From: Xylaria sp. FL1777
Lineage: Eukaryota > Ascomycota > Sordariomycetes > Xylariales > Xylariaceae
NCBI GenBank assembly: GCA_022578965.1
Contig: MU400672.1
Location: 1 to 64,000, forward strand
Direction of reading: 5' to 3'
DNA length: 64,000 nucleotides
The notes under the pieces were generated by a model. The model worked only from the letters and a program-made list of their open reading frames with translations. It was not told where the DNA came from and made no database searches. Positions 24,001 through 35,863 of the stretch are shown here, piece after piece (the stretch's first letter is position 1; every line of letters starts with the position of its first letter). The position numbers and the translations under genes were made by a program.

Positions 24001-24479
24001 ATTAAAATTAATTAAAATAATTTAAAATAGAACTAAAAACAAAAAAAAAAATGTTAAGCTTAAATACGTTATATAATAAGTTTTATATTTATTATTACTT
24101 AAAATTTTAATTGCTTAAAGCTATACTATATAATAACTAAAGTAGCATTAGTTAAAAAAAAACAAAGCTTAAATATTTTAGTATATATAATGTTTATTGC
24201 TTTAAATTTTATAACTAGAGCATTTAATGCTTATAAATATAAGAACTTTAAGCATTATACAAAAAAAAATGCTAAAAAATATTAAAGAAAAACAAAAAAA
24301 AAAAAAAAAAAAGATCGTACAAAAAATTTGCATGCAAATTTTATTTTCTTAAATTAAAATAAGCTAATATAATATACAGTATAATATATAATACATTTAT
24401 ATTTAGCACTATATATTTATATTATATATTTATATTTTATATAATTATTTTATAAAATAGCTTTATATATTAAAAAATT

Positions 24480-25145
24480 ATTTAAGTATTTATTTTTTTT
24501 ATATAAAAGCTATATAAATACTTAAGTATATAGTTTTTTTTCTTTATATAAAAATAATTATATAAATATTTAAGTATTTATATAATTACTTTTATTTTTT
24601 ATATAATAACTATACAAAAAGCATACATTTGCTTTTATATAATTATTTTTATTTTTTATATAGCAACTATACAAAAAACATATAAATACTTAAATATATA
24701 GTTTTTTTTTTTCGTACGAAAATTATTATATAAATACTTAAGTACTTATATAATTACTTTTTATATAATAACTATACAAAAAGCATATATTTATTTTTAT
24801 ATAATTATTTTCATTTTTTATATAACAACTATATAAAAAGCATATAAATACTTAAATATATAGTTTTTTTTTTTTGTATAAAAGTTATTATATAAGTATT
24901 TAAATATTTAAGTATTTATATAATTATTTTTATTTTTTATATAGTAACTATATAAAAAGCATACATTTGCTTTTATATAATTATTTCTATTTTTTATATA
25001 GTAATTATATAAAAAGTATATAAATACTTAAATATATAGTTTTTTTTTTTTATATAAAAGTTATTATATAAGTACTTAAATATTTATATAATTATTTTTT
25101 ATATAGTAACTATATAAAAAGCATACATTTGTTTTTATATATTTG
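24480..25145. repeat. Degenerate tandem repeat of about 160-bp period, four copies
   Basis: Inside the TIR element a block recurs with landmarks ACTTAAATATATAGTTTT (or one-base variants) near 24525, 24688, 24849 and 25026, each followed by TTATTATATAAGTA-like text and TATAGTAACTATATAAAAAG. Spacing is roughly 160-175 bases. The copies differ by point changes and small length changes in the T runs. Confidence 0.7.
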
Positions 25146-25267
25146 CTTTTATATATTTGCTTTTTGTATAATATTTGCATAATTACTTTTACTTTTATAT
25201 AATAACTATATAGCTATATAAGCTTTTTTTTTTTACCTTTTTATATTTTTTCTGTTTTTTTTTTTTT

Positions 25268-25385
25268 TAATAATACTATTATTACTGCTATTACTACTAC
25301 TATTATTATTACTATTACTATTATTATAACAATAATAATAATATTAATACTAATATTATTATTATTATTATTATATTATTAGTAT
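25268..25385. repeat. Degenerate ATT/ACT trinucleotide tract
   Basis: Runs of ATT, ACT and ATA triplets with frequent interruptions, inside the TIR element. A shorter AAT run occurs near 25833-25860. Confidence 0.7.
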
Positions 25386-26188
25386 TTTTATTTTTTTTGT
25401 ATAATAAATATTAATTTTTTTGTACGAATAATGCTTTTATTATTTTTTTTGCTGCTTTTGTAGCTTTAGCTAAAGTAGCTACTTTTGTTTTTTTAATTAA
25501 AAAGCAATAATTAATACTTATTTATTATAATGCATTTTAACGTACTATTTTAGCTTTGCTAAGCTAACTTGTTTTTGTTATATATAAGTAGATTATTTAT
25601 GCTTAAGTTTAGTTTTAATAGCTAAAATATATTAATGCTTTTTTAATTTAATTTTAAAAGGCTTAATTAACTGTTTTTTGCTTTAAGTGCTATTACACTT
25701 AAAATATATTAGCTAATAAGTTTGCATAGTTATTTTTAACGTATATATAGCTTACTAGCTATTTTAATAGCTTTTATAGTAATTATAAGTAATAAAACTA
25801 TACGTTTTATTGCTTTATATAAAATAAGCTTAACAATAATAATAATAATAATAATAATACTTTTTTTTTCTTAATTAAAAAAAAACTTTAGCTAGTATTA
25901 AGTTATTAGTTAAGCTAATTAGCTAGTAGTTTAGCTACTAATTTAATTATTATTGCTTAAATAAATAAATTTGATTTTTTTTTTTTTATACAAAAAGGTT
26001 TAAATAATTGCTAATAATGCTTAAGTAAATAAAAGCTTTAAAACAATTACTAAGCACTTTTACGTAGTGTTTTAAGTAAATAATTAGCTATACAATAAGT
26101 ATACTAGTAAAACTAAAACTTAGTATATAAATAGCTAGATAGCCGTACGGTAGTTTAGTTCAATTAAATATGGCTTTATATAGTTGAC

Positions 26189-26268
26189 TTTTACCCCACC
26201 TGTGGCTTTTTACCCTGCCTCTGGTCTAATTTTTTATTGTCGGAAGTATGTGGTAGTGGCCCTCCATA
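26189..26268 (-). repeat. Right terminal inverted repeat
   Basis: Reverse complement begins TATGGAGGGCCACTAC and follows the left repeat base for base without gaps. Most differences between the two copies lie in the inner third, and about two thirds of all mismatches are transitions. Confidence 0.85.
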
Positions 26269-26274
26269 GACCTC

Positions 26275-27341
26275 AGTTACTGCGTAAATAGATAGATAGA
26301 TACCGGTTGTCCCCCAATCTTGCTCCCCCGCACTCAATTAAACTTGGTATCTTAGGGGCACTCATTCAACCGAATTTCGCTTATGTCCTATGTTCACATA
26401 TATTGATCCTTCGTCAGCATCAAAACACCCATGAAAGGCAGCACGTTCGTATTGTATGGCCTATTGTGGTAACATTGAATCGTAATGCAATGGCTAGACT
26501 CATCGTCTCGGTGGCCGACGAACTTGCGAGCAAGTGATGCTCACAGTTCTGTGAACATGGATTTTTAGAAGTGTTCCCTGGTCGCTTCTTATAGCGATTG
26601 ATTCTATTGCTCTCCCTTTTTTTCTTTTTCTCCTGGCCCCAGGGTTCTGGCAGCGTTCTGATTCGATGTTTCCGCTGCACATCCTAAGTAAGGAGGACCC
26701 TCGTCTATGAGAAGCGTCACATGCTTCTGATGTCTATCTAGATCTCTAGCGATGGCGAGAAATCGGGATAGATAGAGCCTCTTTATCTATCGAGCCGATC
26801 TGATATAAGGCCGATCTAGAGTTCAGCTTCAAACCTAATTGTTTTTTTGGTGGCGTTAGGTATGGTCCTATGCAGCCAATTTACCATCTTCTACCGAGGC
26901 TACCCCCGGTAGTGCATACCATTTATTACACTATCGGTTTGCGAACGCAACTCTAGGAACGCCATTTCATTAGACTTGCATTTAGTTTACCATTCTGCAG
27001 GTACCCTAAGTCTAAAATTGGTCAGATAGGACCTCCAATCTAGGGCTGAGACCTTGCTCGGCCGGTCCAGCCTTTTCCCCATTCCTCTAAGTCGCGTCTT
27101 CCAGGTGTAGCATAAACGTGTTTACACCATGGACTTGTATGGGGGCTACCACCTACTAATATACTAGGTACTCCTGTCATAATGTACCGGTAGTATGCCG
27201 GGCTTGCGGAAATCTACCATGGCTTCTGGTGGCGTCGGTGCAAATGTCACATTTCAATAAATACTCGTAGCCCCTCCAGCTAACTACCTATGTCGTCGGG
27301 TTCCGACTGTTTTTTCTGTTGGCCACGTTCTTCTTCCCAAG
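26275..27341. other. Intergenic; GH55 promoter at right end
   Basis: Normal-composition, non-coding spacer between the transposon-like element and the GH55 gene. A short GATA microsatellite (about 26289-26302) lies just outside the target duplication. The sequence immediately upstream of 27342 should hold the GH55 promoter. A TAAATA-type box near 27258-27263 is a weak candidate. Confidence 0.4.
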
Positions 27342-30240
27342 ATGCAATTTACTAGAATTGTCGGGCTTGCTCTTCCGTTTGCTTCAGCAGAAAAGTTGGT
27401 AATTCCAGCAGTCGAGGATGCCGTCAGTTTGCAGTTAGCCGAGTTCAGTGAGTATTATGTTGATGCGGGCAACAAGACCTTTGATTCCTCGGATACCGTA
27501 TCATCTCACGAAGTTCGAGGTGTAACGGAACGCCAAACCAGTAGCTATTGGTATGAAACCATAGCTCACCAAGGTATTTCAGCCTTCAATGATAATTCCA
27601 CGACGTATAAGGTCTACCGAAACGTGAAAGACTATGGCGCTATAGGGTACGTGCCGCTCCCAAGCCAAAGAAAGTGAACATAACTAACACAAGAGTAGAG
27701 ACGGAAAGCATGACGACACCGTCGCAATCCAAAGCGCTATAAGTGATGGGAACAGGTGTGCCCCTGGTGTTTGCGCGTCGAGCAGTACAACCAATGCAAT
27801 TGTGTATTTCCCTGCTGGAGAATATCTCGTCTCTTCGTCCATCGTGAACTATTATGCGACACTCCTAGTCGGAAATCCGAATAGCCTGCCCGTTTTAAAA
27901 GCAACTGCTACATTCAATGGGTTTGGAATCATTGACGGCGCACAATATCAAGCGGGCGGCGCTCTGGGTTTTGGTCCCACCAACATTTTCTGGCGACAGG
28001 TCAAGAACTTCATTATCGACACAACCGCAATTCCGGCGACGAATGCCGCAACCGGAATACACTGGCCGACTTCTCAGGCCACCAGCTTGCAGAATATCGT
28101 CTTCCGAATGTCTAGCGATGCCGGCACTCAGCATCAAGGTCTCTTCATCGAGGATGGTTCTGGAGGATTCATGAACGACCTCGTCTTCTACGGTGGTGAA
28201 TATGGTGCTGTATTCGGAAACCAGCAATTCACCGTCCGCAATCTGACATTCTACGACGCAGTCACCGCCATAAGCCAGATCTGGAACTGGGGCTGGACAT
28301 TCCAGGGAATTTCCGTGAATAACTGCACAGTTGGTCTCGACATGGCAACACGTGATGCAGACAATAAGGAAGTCGTGGGTTCTGCGACCTTTTTTGACAG
28401 CTCCTTTACCGATACGAAGATCGCCTTTAACGTATCTAGAAGCTCGACCTCTTCGCCCCGCACGGGTGGCAGTTTAGCTATCGAAAACGTCTCACTCAAC
28501 AATGTCGGTACTGCAGTCTCCTATGGGCCGACGCAGGCTGTTCTCCTCGCCGGAACGAATGCCTCGAGCACCATTACCAGCTGGGTAAGCGGACAAGTTT
28601 ACCACCCTCACGGACCTAACACGGTTGCCGGCACTCAGACACCAGTTAGCCGCCCCGCCTCACTCCTAAGCAACGGCAAATACTACCAGCGGTCGAAGCC
28701 TTCGTATGCGGAGTTGCCTTCTTCATCGTTTTCTTCCGTGCGGGATGGTGGCGCCAAAGGCGACGGAAAGACAGACGACACGGCCGCCCTGCAAAATATA
28801 ATTACCGCCGCGGCTGCTTCGGGCAAGATCGTGTATTTCGACGCTGGTACCTATATTGTGACCTCTACGCTTTTCATCCCCGCCAGTAGCAAGATCGTTG
28901 GTGAGGCTTATCCTGCGATCATGTCGAGCGGCTCATTCTTCAACAATGTCACTTCCCCGCAGCCAGTCGTCCAGATTGGCAAGCCAGGAGACTCTGGTGT
29001 TGTGGAGTGGAGTGACATGATTGTCTCTACGCGTGGTGCACAGGTCAGTTCTCTTACGCTCTCTTCCGAAGTGAATCTAGCTATAGTAGCTTAACCAGGG
29101 GTTTTCTATTGCCGACATTGCTGCAAACTACTGGAACCCTAGTATTATTAACCAACTGTGACAATTACTAATTCTGCATTCCAATTAGGCCGGTGCTGTT
29201 CTAATCCAGTGGAATCTTGCTTCGCCATCGGGCTCGCCTAGCGGAATGTGGGATGGTAAGTAATCTTAGAAGCTATTTTCCTATGGACTTTAGAGTTAAA
29301 GGAGGTGGCCACTTTTAGCGAAAGTTGCGCCCTAAGAGGTCGTAATTCTACCTTTGGAGAGTTCAGGGGCCAGCACTAGATGGCGATTTACTGATTTTGA
29401 CCGTTACAGTACACACACGTATAGGAGGCACAAAAGGGTCAAGCCTCACATACGCAGACTGTCCCGCCACCCCGTCATCGACCACCATAGATAACGACTG
29501 CAGGTCCGGAAATTTAGCCATGCATATTACGCCCTTGGCTAACAACTTGTACATGGAGAATGTATGGATCTGGACGGCTGATCACGACGTGGATAACCCC
29601 CAGCTACGGCAGGTTACAGTATACTCGGGACGCGGGCTGCTCGTCGAATCCCAGATCGGCAATATCTGGCTCGTGGGTACCTCTGTAGAACACCACGCTC
29701 GCTATCAGTACCTCTTCTCCAACACGCAAAACGTTTACGGGGGCCAGATTCAAACGGAAACCCCCTATTACCAGCCGAACCCGTCCGCGAGGTCCCCATA
29801 TCCACTCAACACTACCAGCGACCCTAATTTCGACGTCTCGTGCCCGAAGGCCACCGCAGCATCTAACTGTGCCGAAGCATGGGGTCTCGCTGTCCAGGCT
29901 AGCAAGAACGTGCTCATCTACGGCGCTGGGTATGTTAACTGCTTCTGCGGGCGGAAATCTCTGCATGATGGAAAGATCGTGAGCTAACGCGACTAATTGC
30001 AGGCTCTACTCATTCTTCAGCAACTACAACACGTCGTGCTCTGACGCGGGCGCGAGTACACTCTGCCAGCAGGGGATGGTCCTCTACGACGCTGCTGCTA
30101 CGACCAACTTCCGAATCTACGGCCTGAACACAGTCGGAGCCTACGGCATGATATACGAGGACACCGTGAGGTTGGCGACGTATGACTACAATATCAATGT
30201 CTACCCAAGCTCAATCATATCGTTCGCCAACACAGCTTAG
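27342..30240 (+). CDS. Secreted GH55 exo-beta-1,3-glucanase
   Basis: Extracellular glycoside hydrolase family 55 enzyme that releases glucose or short oligosaccharides from beta-1,3-glucans (laminarin, fungal wall glucan). Five exons, 27342-27646, 27699-29043, 29189-29255, 29410-29929 and 30003-30240, encode 824 residues. An N-terminal signal peptide ends near PFASA. The family's paired right-handed beta-helix halves are both visible: the first starts at VKDYGAIGDGKHDDT (Asp103 onwards), the second at VRDGGAKGDGKTDDT (about residue 449). Other family blocks are VYFPAGEYLVSSSI, NFIIDTTAIPATNAATGIHW, GMWDVHTRIGGTKGS and NCAEAWGLAVQASKNVLIYGAGLYSFF. The introns (52, 145, 154 and 73 bases) all rejoin conserved text. 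The catalytic acid was not assigned with certainty. No carbohydrate-binding module follows the catalytic domain. Confidence 0.95.
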
Positions 30241-30549
30241 AGATGTATATAAGATACCCATTGTAATTAGTAGAATGAGCAAAGTTATGAAATATTAATA
30301 CCTAGTACTCAACTTCCAAATTTATGAGGCAGAATACCCAATTCTAAAAGCCATTCACTGCTTTTTGCATAACACAGGATGCACTGATAAGTAGCTACAA
30401 AGGTTTTACCTCATAATTGTCATTAATTCATTCATGATGTGACATAGGCATATATACTAGCCGCGAGATGAAACCACTGGTATTGATATGCGCCGCCGTC
30501 ACGCCTGCTTAGGCCGAACTACAAACCCTCACCAGCCCACCGAAGGATC
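30241..30549. other. Short convergent intergenic region
   Basis: Only 309 bases separate the stop of the GH55 gene from the stop of the minus-strand STAND gene, so their 3' UTRs may overlap. No other feature is visible. Confidence 0.45.
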
Positions 30550-33500
30550 TCACTCCTTTAAATATTGTCGTCTCAGGTTCTCTTTCCACTCGTCCAGTGG
30601 GATCCAGCTCTTCTGACTGTTGGCATTTGCAGCCAGTGGCACGTGATGCTTCGGCATATTCCTGAACCGCGCTTCGTCCCAGCTCGGGATCTCGAGGAAC
30701 TTATGCTCTTTCCTGCACTTGAACCCGGGGATCTTGAGTTCGCCCTTCATGAGCAAGTCGTGGCACCGCTTGTCGAGCCGGACATTCCCAACACAGTCCG
30801 CGCAAGTTAATAGTGGTTGATCCATCACCGTCCACTGCTCCTTGCACGCGTCACAGCGGACAAAAGCCTTCGGCTTCGGGGGCGCTTCTTCCTGCTCAGC
30901 TTGCACGACATCGGTGGAAATCCTTGTAGGCGGGACTTTGAGTTGGAATTCTTCATCCTCCAGTCTTGAGTCAGGAGTTGAGGAAGCTGAAGCTGTCTTG
31001 ACGGACTTCTTGTCGTCTTTCCCCGCATGGCCGTTTTGATGGTGCACATCCTCTTTACTACTGGTCTTCGTAGGCACGGGTTCTTCTCGCTCTCTTGTTG
31101 AGATTGACGTATTGGGATCTGAAATTTTCTCGTCCAACATACTGGCCATCGATCGTAGTAGCAGTGGCGATTTAGGAGAAATGGGCGTTGAAACCCATTC
31201 ATCCCATTTGGCTACACCCTGAGCTTGTGACAGGTTGCGCATATTCCAGGTAATCTTGTGATTCTCATCATCTTCAAGAGTGGCGAAAAGCTTACCCAAA
31301 AACCAAAATGCGTAGGTATCGTTGTCTATTACCGGTATTTGTTAATAAGAGACTCAATGTAAAGGGGGGGTTGCTAAGCCTGTATTCCGGTAGCTTACCT
31401 TCGTCTGAGTCCGAAAGAAGTTCTATCCCAGCACGGACGATTCTCCCAGTCCAGTGTTTCGCAGGTCCTGACTTCGTATTGCGTTTGTGATGATAGCGGA
31501 TAATGCAGCAGATCGTTGTGATATTGCCCCAGGCGTCCATCACATCACTTATATCCGGCAGTAAGGCGGACATAGACAATCCCAGCGATTCGGCTACCTC
31601 ATCGGAAGTATTGGGTTGGAAGGCCTTGTCGAGATATATCTTGGCTAACACGTCGGTCATTGCGTGTATTCTCGTTTGCGAAAGCGTGTCGCTAGGGTGA
31701 GCTTTAATGGACTCAAGGGCGGCAACGCGAGTATGAATCACGGTCCTTTCATCCACAGTGCCGCGAGTGAGCTCCAATGTTCTCGCGAATGCCTCTCGGA
31801 GTAAGAATAAAAGGTCGTAGGCCTGTTGTTCACTACCAATCTCAATAGCAATTGCGAAGAACTTCTCAATCACATCCCATCGGCCTGTTATGTCAGCCAC
31901 GTGTGCGAGCATGTTGGAATCCCCATCAAGAAGTATGATGATGAATTCATTGATGAGTTCGTCAAAGTAAGCGTCCCAGACATCGCGCTTCTCGTTCAAA
32001 GTGTAGATGAATGCAATGAACTCGTCCCATTTCTGACCTTCTTCATAACGGCTGAGGACCTTGGCATATGCGCTAAAGTGGACATAATCATAATCAAGAC
32101 TTTCGCGATGGGTTCGGGCCGCGGAGCTGAAATCGCCAAGCTCCCAGAGTTTATTGCCCAAGTCGAATGTAATTCTAGCCAGAAGAGACGTATTGGCGGA
32201 ATTGCTCATCCAGGTTTCATCTTTGGCCCGAATGTCATCGACAGCTTTCTTTGCTCGCTGGAGGAGTTGGACACCTTCCTCTTTACTAGTAGCCGGTCGC
32301 CCAGATACGAAATGGCATGCATGCCAATTTTGAGGGTTGAGCTCGAGAGCCTTCCTCGCTCGCCGTTGTGAGACTTCCTTCTTTACTTCTTCGTTATCGC
32401 ATAATTGGAACGCCTGAAGGGCACCGTGGATTTCCCAAAGAGACTCCCGGGCGGGTGTGGACTTGGAGTCGGACAATTCCTTGTATGCCCAAGCTTCAAT
32501 CTTCTGGAGCTCACTCAATGAAAATTTAGTATCCTCCCAAGTTTTGTATTGCTCCCCTTTAACATCTCTGTAGACATCAGGGTTGTCGAGCATTTTCTTT
32601 CCCTCCAACTTTATAGATGTTAGCTTGGACATTATTCTCATAGTTCGAAGTCTTACCCTAGCCAGATACCCTCGGACAAAACAGGCTGCAGTTGAGAACT
32701 GACGCTTAAGAAACTCCACCTCGATAAACAGATGTGTTGCCATACGCCTTGCGGCGTGCGAGAAGATCGCCTCGTGTAGGTTTACTGAAGGTGCTTTGAC
32801 AGCACCGACAAAATTCAGGTGTACTTCATCCGTAATAAATTTCGTGACCGAAGAGTCGTTCAGCCAGCTACGTAGCGGCAGTCAGCACTTAACTCTTCAA
32901 ACAAATGCGTGGGCAAGTGTCCTATCAATCTCCATATGCGAATTAAACAGAGAAAAATTGAATGCGTTAGTCGTTGGATGAGAAGAGCAAAGTATAAGCT
33001 CAAAGTGTACCTACCGTTCAACCTCGTGTACACCAGCGGTCGAATAGAGCCACTCGATTCGAGACTCACGAAGATAATCGGCTTCACCTTTCTCCCAGGT
33101 TTTCTGGCTTACATTAACATCTAATCAGGCAGAAGTCAGTAATGAATATATGGCATTAAAATGAAGGTGAGGGTCATGATCGCCGCAGACCACTTCTCCT
33201 ACGGTGGGACTACAGCGTAGGATCTGGCTAATACTTCGATGAAATGATAAAGAAATGATGAAGATAGAGGATTTCTCACCGAAGGACCAAAATAGCGAGT
33301 CGATGCCACAGTCCTCCGTAAAAAGGCGGACAAGCATAGGTCCCACCTGTGCTTTAAGCTCCCGGTCGGCCACGGATAAGTCAACGGCCTGCAAATGCTC
33401 TAAGAGCCAGTACGTCGCGTACTGGCGCAGGGCTTCCTGTCCCCTCAGCTCTGCATCAGTTAGTATTACTAGACATGTGAACACGATTCTAATGTGTGCA

Positions 33501-35863
33501 TTCTCGGGATCGAGATGTATGAATTCCTTGAGTCGGGCGCCCAACTTTGCATTAAAAAAATCTTCGAATTCGAAACGCTTGAAGAGGTCTTCGGGGCAGA
33601 CATTATTCAGAAAATGTCGAACAATCTTGACCTCAAATTCCTGGATGACTGGTGACCCTGATGAGGATTCTCCGCCAAACGTCGCATCCAGTTGATCCCC
33701 TCGCGTTGGTAGCTGACTCCTGATCTCGGGGTTGCGCCAATCGATTAAACCAGCATCTGTGACGCTGAATATCGGGTACTTTTCTCTGAGTTTTTGCGCG
33801 AACGGAAGCAAAGAGATGGTCTTTAGAGCCGCGGGCACCTCAACCTCACCAGGTTTTGTCGGACTGGATGTTTGCCGTCGCGTTAACAGTGGCCGTTGAT
33901 CGTTTCGAGGCGTGGCAGAAGGCTGTCGATGTTTGACAGAGAGGATCGCATCCATCACCTCGACAGTAAAGTAGCGACGGCCATTGTCAATCCAAAGAAT
34001 TATCTCATTAATCTCCCGGATCTCCTTGAGGGTACGGGTGTTGTTGAGGCGGCGAAGTTCGGCTTTAATCTGATCCATTCGAGGTTTGCCGGCATCTCTC
34101 AAGACTTCCCTAATGTCTTCGATGAGATCTACCTTGGCGAGTGCTGCCAGGCTCGTGTTCAGTTTAAAATAATCGCCAGCGCACTTATCTCTTAGCTCAT
34201 TCATGATAACTTGTCGCCATTCGGATATCCCTTGTCTACTGGTGTCTCGCAACATTTGCATATTATCCATCTGGGAAATGATGTACTTCTCGACGTCCTG
34301 GCCATTGTGCTTGGTAATTGGAACCTCTGCAAAGACTACACCATCGCCGTGGCCAAGATAGCCCGTAACCAGTTCAGGTCTTCCGGTCAAGAAGAATCGT
34401 ACCTTGGTTCGCTCAGGCAGCTTGCTATGCCTTTGAAGTAATGGTACAAGCTCCGGATAGAACGTGTCGATGAAAATATAAAATGTTGTGTTGGAGTTCT
34501 GGAGTTCTTTATTATTGAAGAGAAGCTGATCCCAGAGATCGAGTGCCCCATTAAAGTGAGACGCTCGTTCTACCGCTGATGCCACGGATTTAGTCATCGC
34601 CTCATATGATGTAGCAAGCTGCCAAAGCAATGTTCTCGAAACGCGCTGAAGATATCCGCTTTCATCTTCGTCGTCCGCCTTTCGCTTGTCGCCATCAGCA
34701 AAGTAATATGCCGCTACCACGCGGGACGAAGGCGCCTCTGAGCCCAGCTGTCTAATTGACTTGATTGTATTGGCCATCACTACAGAGTAATTGCATGTCA
34801 GATACTGTATGAACTAGTAACAGTCCACACGAGGAATACCTACTTGATGTTTTGCCAGTACCACCTGGGCCACTAAGAATAAATATCGGCTCTCCAGGGT
34901 ACTGCGATGTAGCCCAGTGGGAGAGTGTGTCGTCGGTGCTCCACCATGCGCCTGTCCCCTTGGCCAGCGAGTTCACACGAGTGTCAAATGCCCTCTGCCA
35001 AGCTGGTACGGGCTCCCCATCGTTATCGAGTTTCGTTCCAGGGAACCCTAGAGCCTTCGCTATAGACCGACGCCATTTTTTAGCCTCATCCTCGCGCTTT
35101 AGCTCTTTTTGTGTCTCGAGAATCAATTTTACATCTCCGGCGCTGTCACTGACGAGTCTGTAAGTTTGGGCGCCGACCAGCATCGCTTCTTTCGAATTGA
35201 GCCTCTCCATCATATTTAATAAGTCTCGAACTCCATCGTCGTTGAGGAACAGCTGCTGCGTGAACCTGAGAAATCTAGCGTGCTTCTTTCGCAGCTTGAT
35301 CGTGCGACTGCAGATTTCAACGAAGAGTTTCAGGTTCTGCGATGCGAGGCGAGTTAACCTGCCGTCCATTCGGCCCTGGTAAGACTGAAGTCTCTCAAAG
35401 AACTCCATGCACTTTTCCAGGAGCTCGGAAAGATTAGCGAACGTCCCCTCGTAGCCTTGCCATGCCTGGACGACAAACGTGAAGGCATTGAAACACATGC
35501 CTGCTGGGGCGAAAACCTATTCATTGATGTTAACCCTCAACGGCCGATTAATGGCTCTATGGTACCTACGGTAGATACGCCATCTGTCACAAGGCCCCCT
35601 ATAGTGCCGATGCACTGTAAGGTCTTTCCGATAATGTTCTTGAACTGGCCATACTCTGCTGACTTTTGCTGATCCGCCTTTTGGGCACGGTCGACATAGT
35701 TGAGAACATCATCAATGCTCAATGCCTGCTGCACCTTTCTTGGATCGCCGCCTGCTAGTTCAATGACTTTAGCATGAACGTCTTTCCAAATAGCCTCGAT
35801 TTCTTTCTGGTCGGCCAGATCTATTTTGGTGGAGTCAGAGTTGGTTCCAGTAGCCGGCGGCAT
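30550..35863 (-). CDS. Goodbye-NTPase-helical repeat STAND protein (fungal NLR-like)
   Basis: Six exons join in frame: 35863-35570, 35516-34844, 34779-33280, 33120-33015, 32867-31399 and 31325-30550, encoding 1605 residues. Residues about 15-250 match the fungal STAND N-terminal Goodbye region (SIDDVLNYVDRAQ, VFAPAGMCFNAFTFVVQAW, LRKKHARFLRFTQQLFLNDD). The NTPase starts with Walker A GPGGTGKTS at 314-322, with Lys320. A Walker B-like strand YIFIDTFYPE lies at 423-432 and the sensor-like FFLTGRPEL at 451-459. Residues about 860-1350 are helical repeats of TPR character. The C-terminus has a zinc-binding cluster, Cys1505, 1508, 1522, 1525, 1535 and 1551 with His1536 and 1555, followed by EHKFLEIPSWD. 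Such proteins are regulated oligomerising switches in non-self recognition and programmed cell death; a specific ligand is unknown. Joined text such as GKTSMMANTIKSI and DEDNDTYAFWFLGKLF supports one gene rather than several. Confidence 0.9.

Larger units (their letters stand above)
20941..26268. mobile_element. AT-rich DNA transposon-like element with 80-bp terminal inverted repeats
   Basis: A 5,328-bp unit that replaces normal sequence between the aspartylglucosaminidase and GH55 genes. Its two ends are inverted copies of each other: 20941-21020 matches the reverse complement of 26189-26268 with about 12 mismatches in 80 and no gaps. It is flanked by the 6-bp repeat GACCTC. Interior composition is extremely AT-rich from about 21021 to 26170, with no surviving open frame; the few ORFs are low-complexity. 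This fits a class II (DNA) element inactivated by RIP. The superfamily is not determinable here: no transposase motif is legible, and a 6-bp duplication does not by itself decide it. Two independent insertions of one small repeat in opposite orientation is the alternative, made less likely by the target duplication. Confidence 0.78.
20935..26274. repeat. 6-bp target-site duplication flanking the TIR element
   Basis: GACCTC at 20935-20940 lies directly outside the left inverted repeat, and GACCTC at 26269-26274 lies directly outside the right one. An exact six-base match at precisely these two places is unlikely by chance and fits a duplication made on transposon insertion. Confidence 0.7.

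Noticed and set aside
30550..35863. Five independent minus-strand genes (ORFs at 30550-31299, 31292-32743, 33125-34780, 34752-35498, 35537-35863)
   Set aside because: Consensus introns join them in phase into one protein, and the Walker A motif is cut by an ORF end but restored by splicing.
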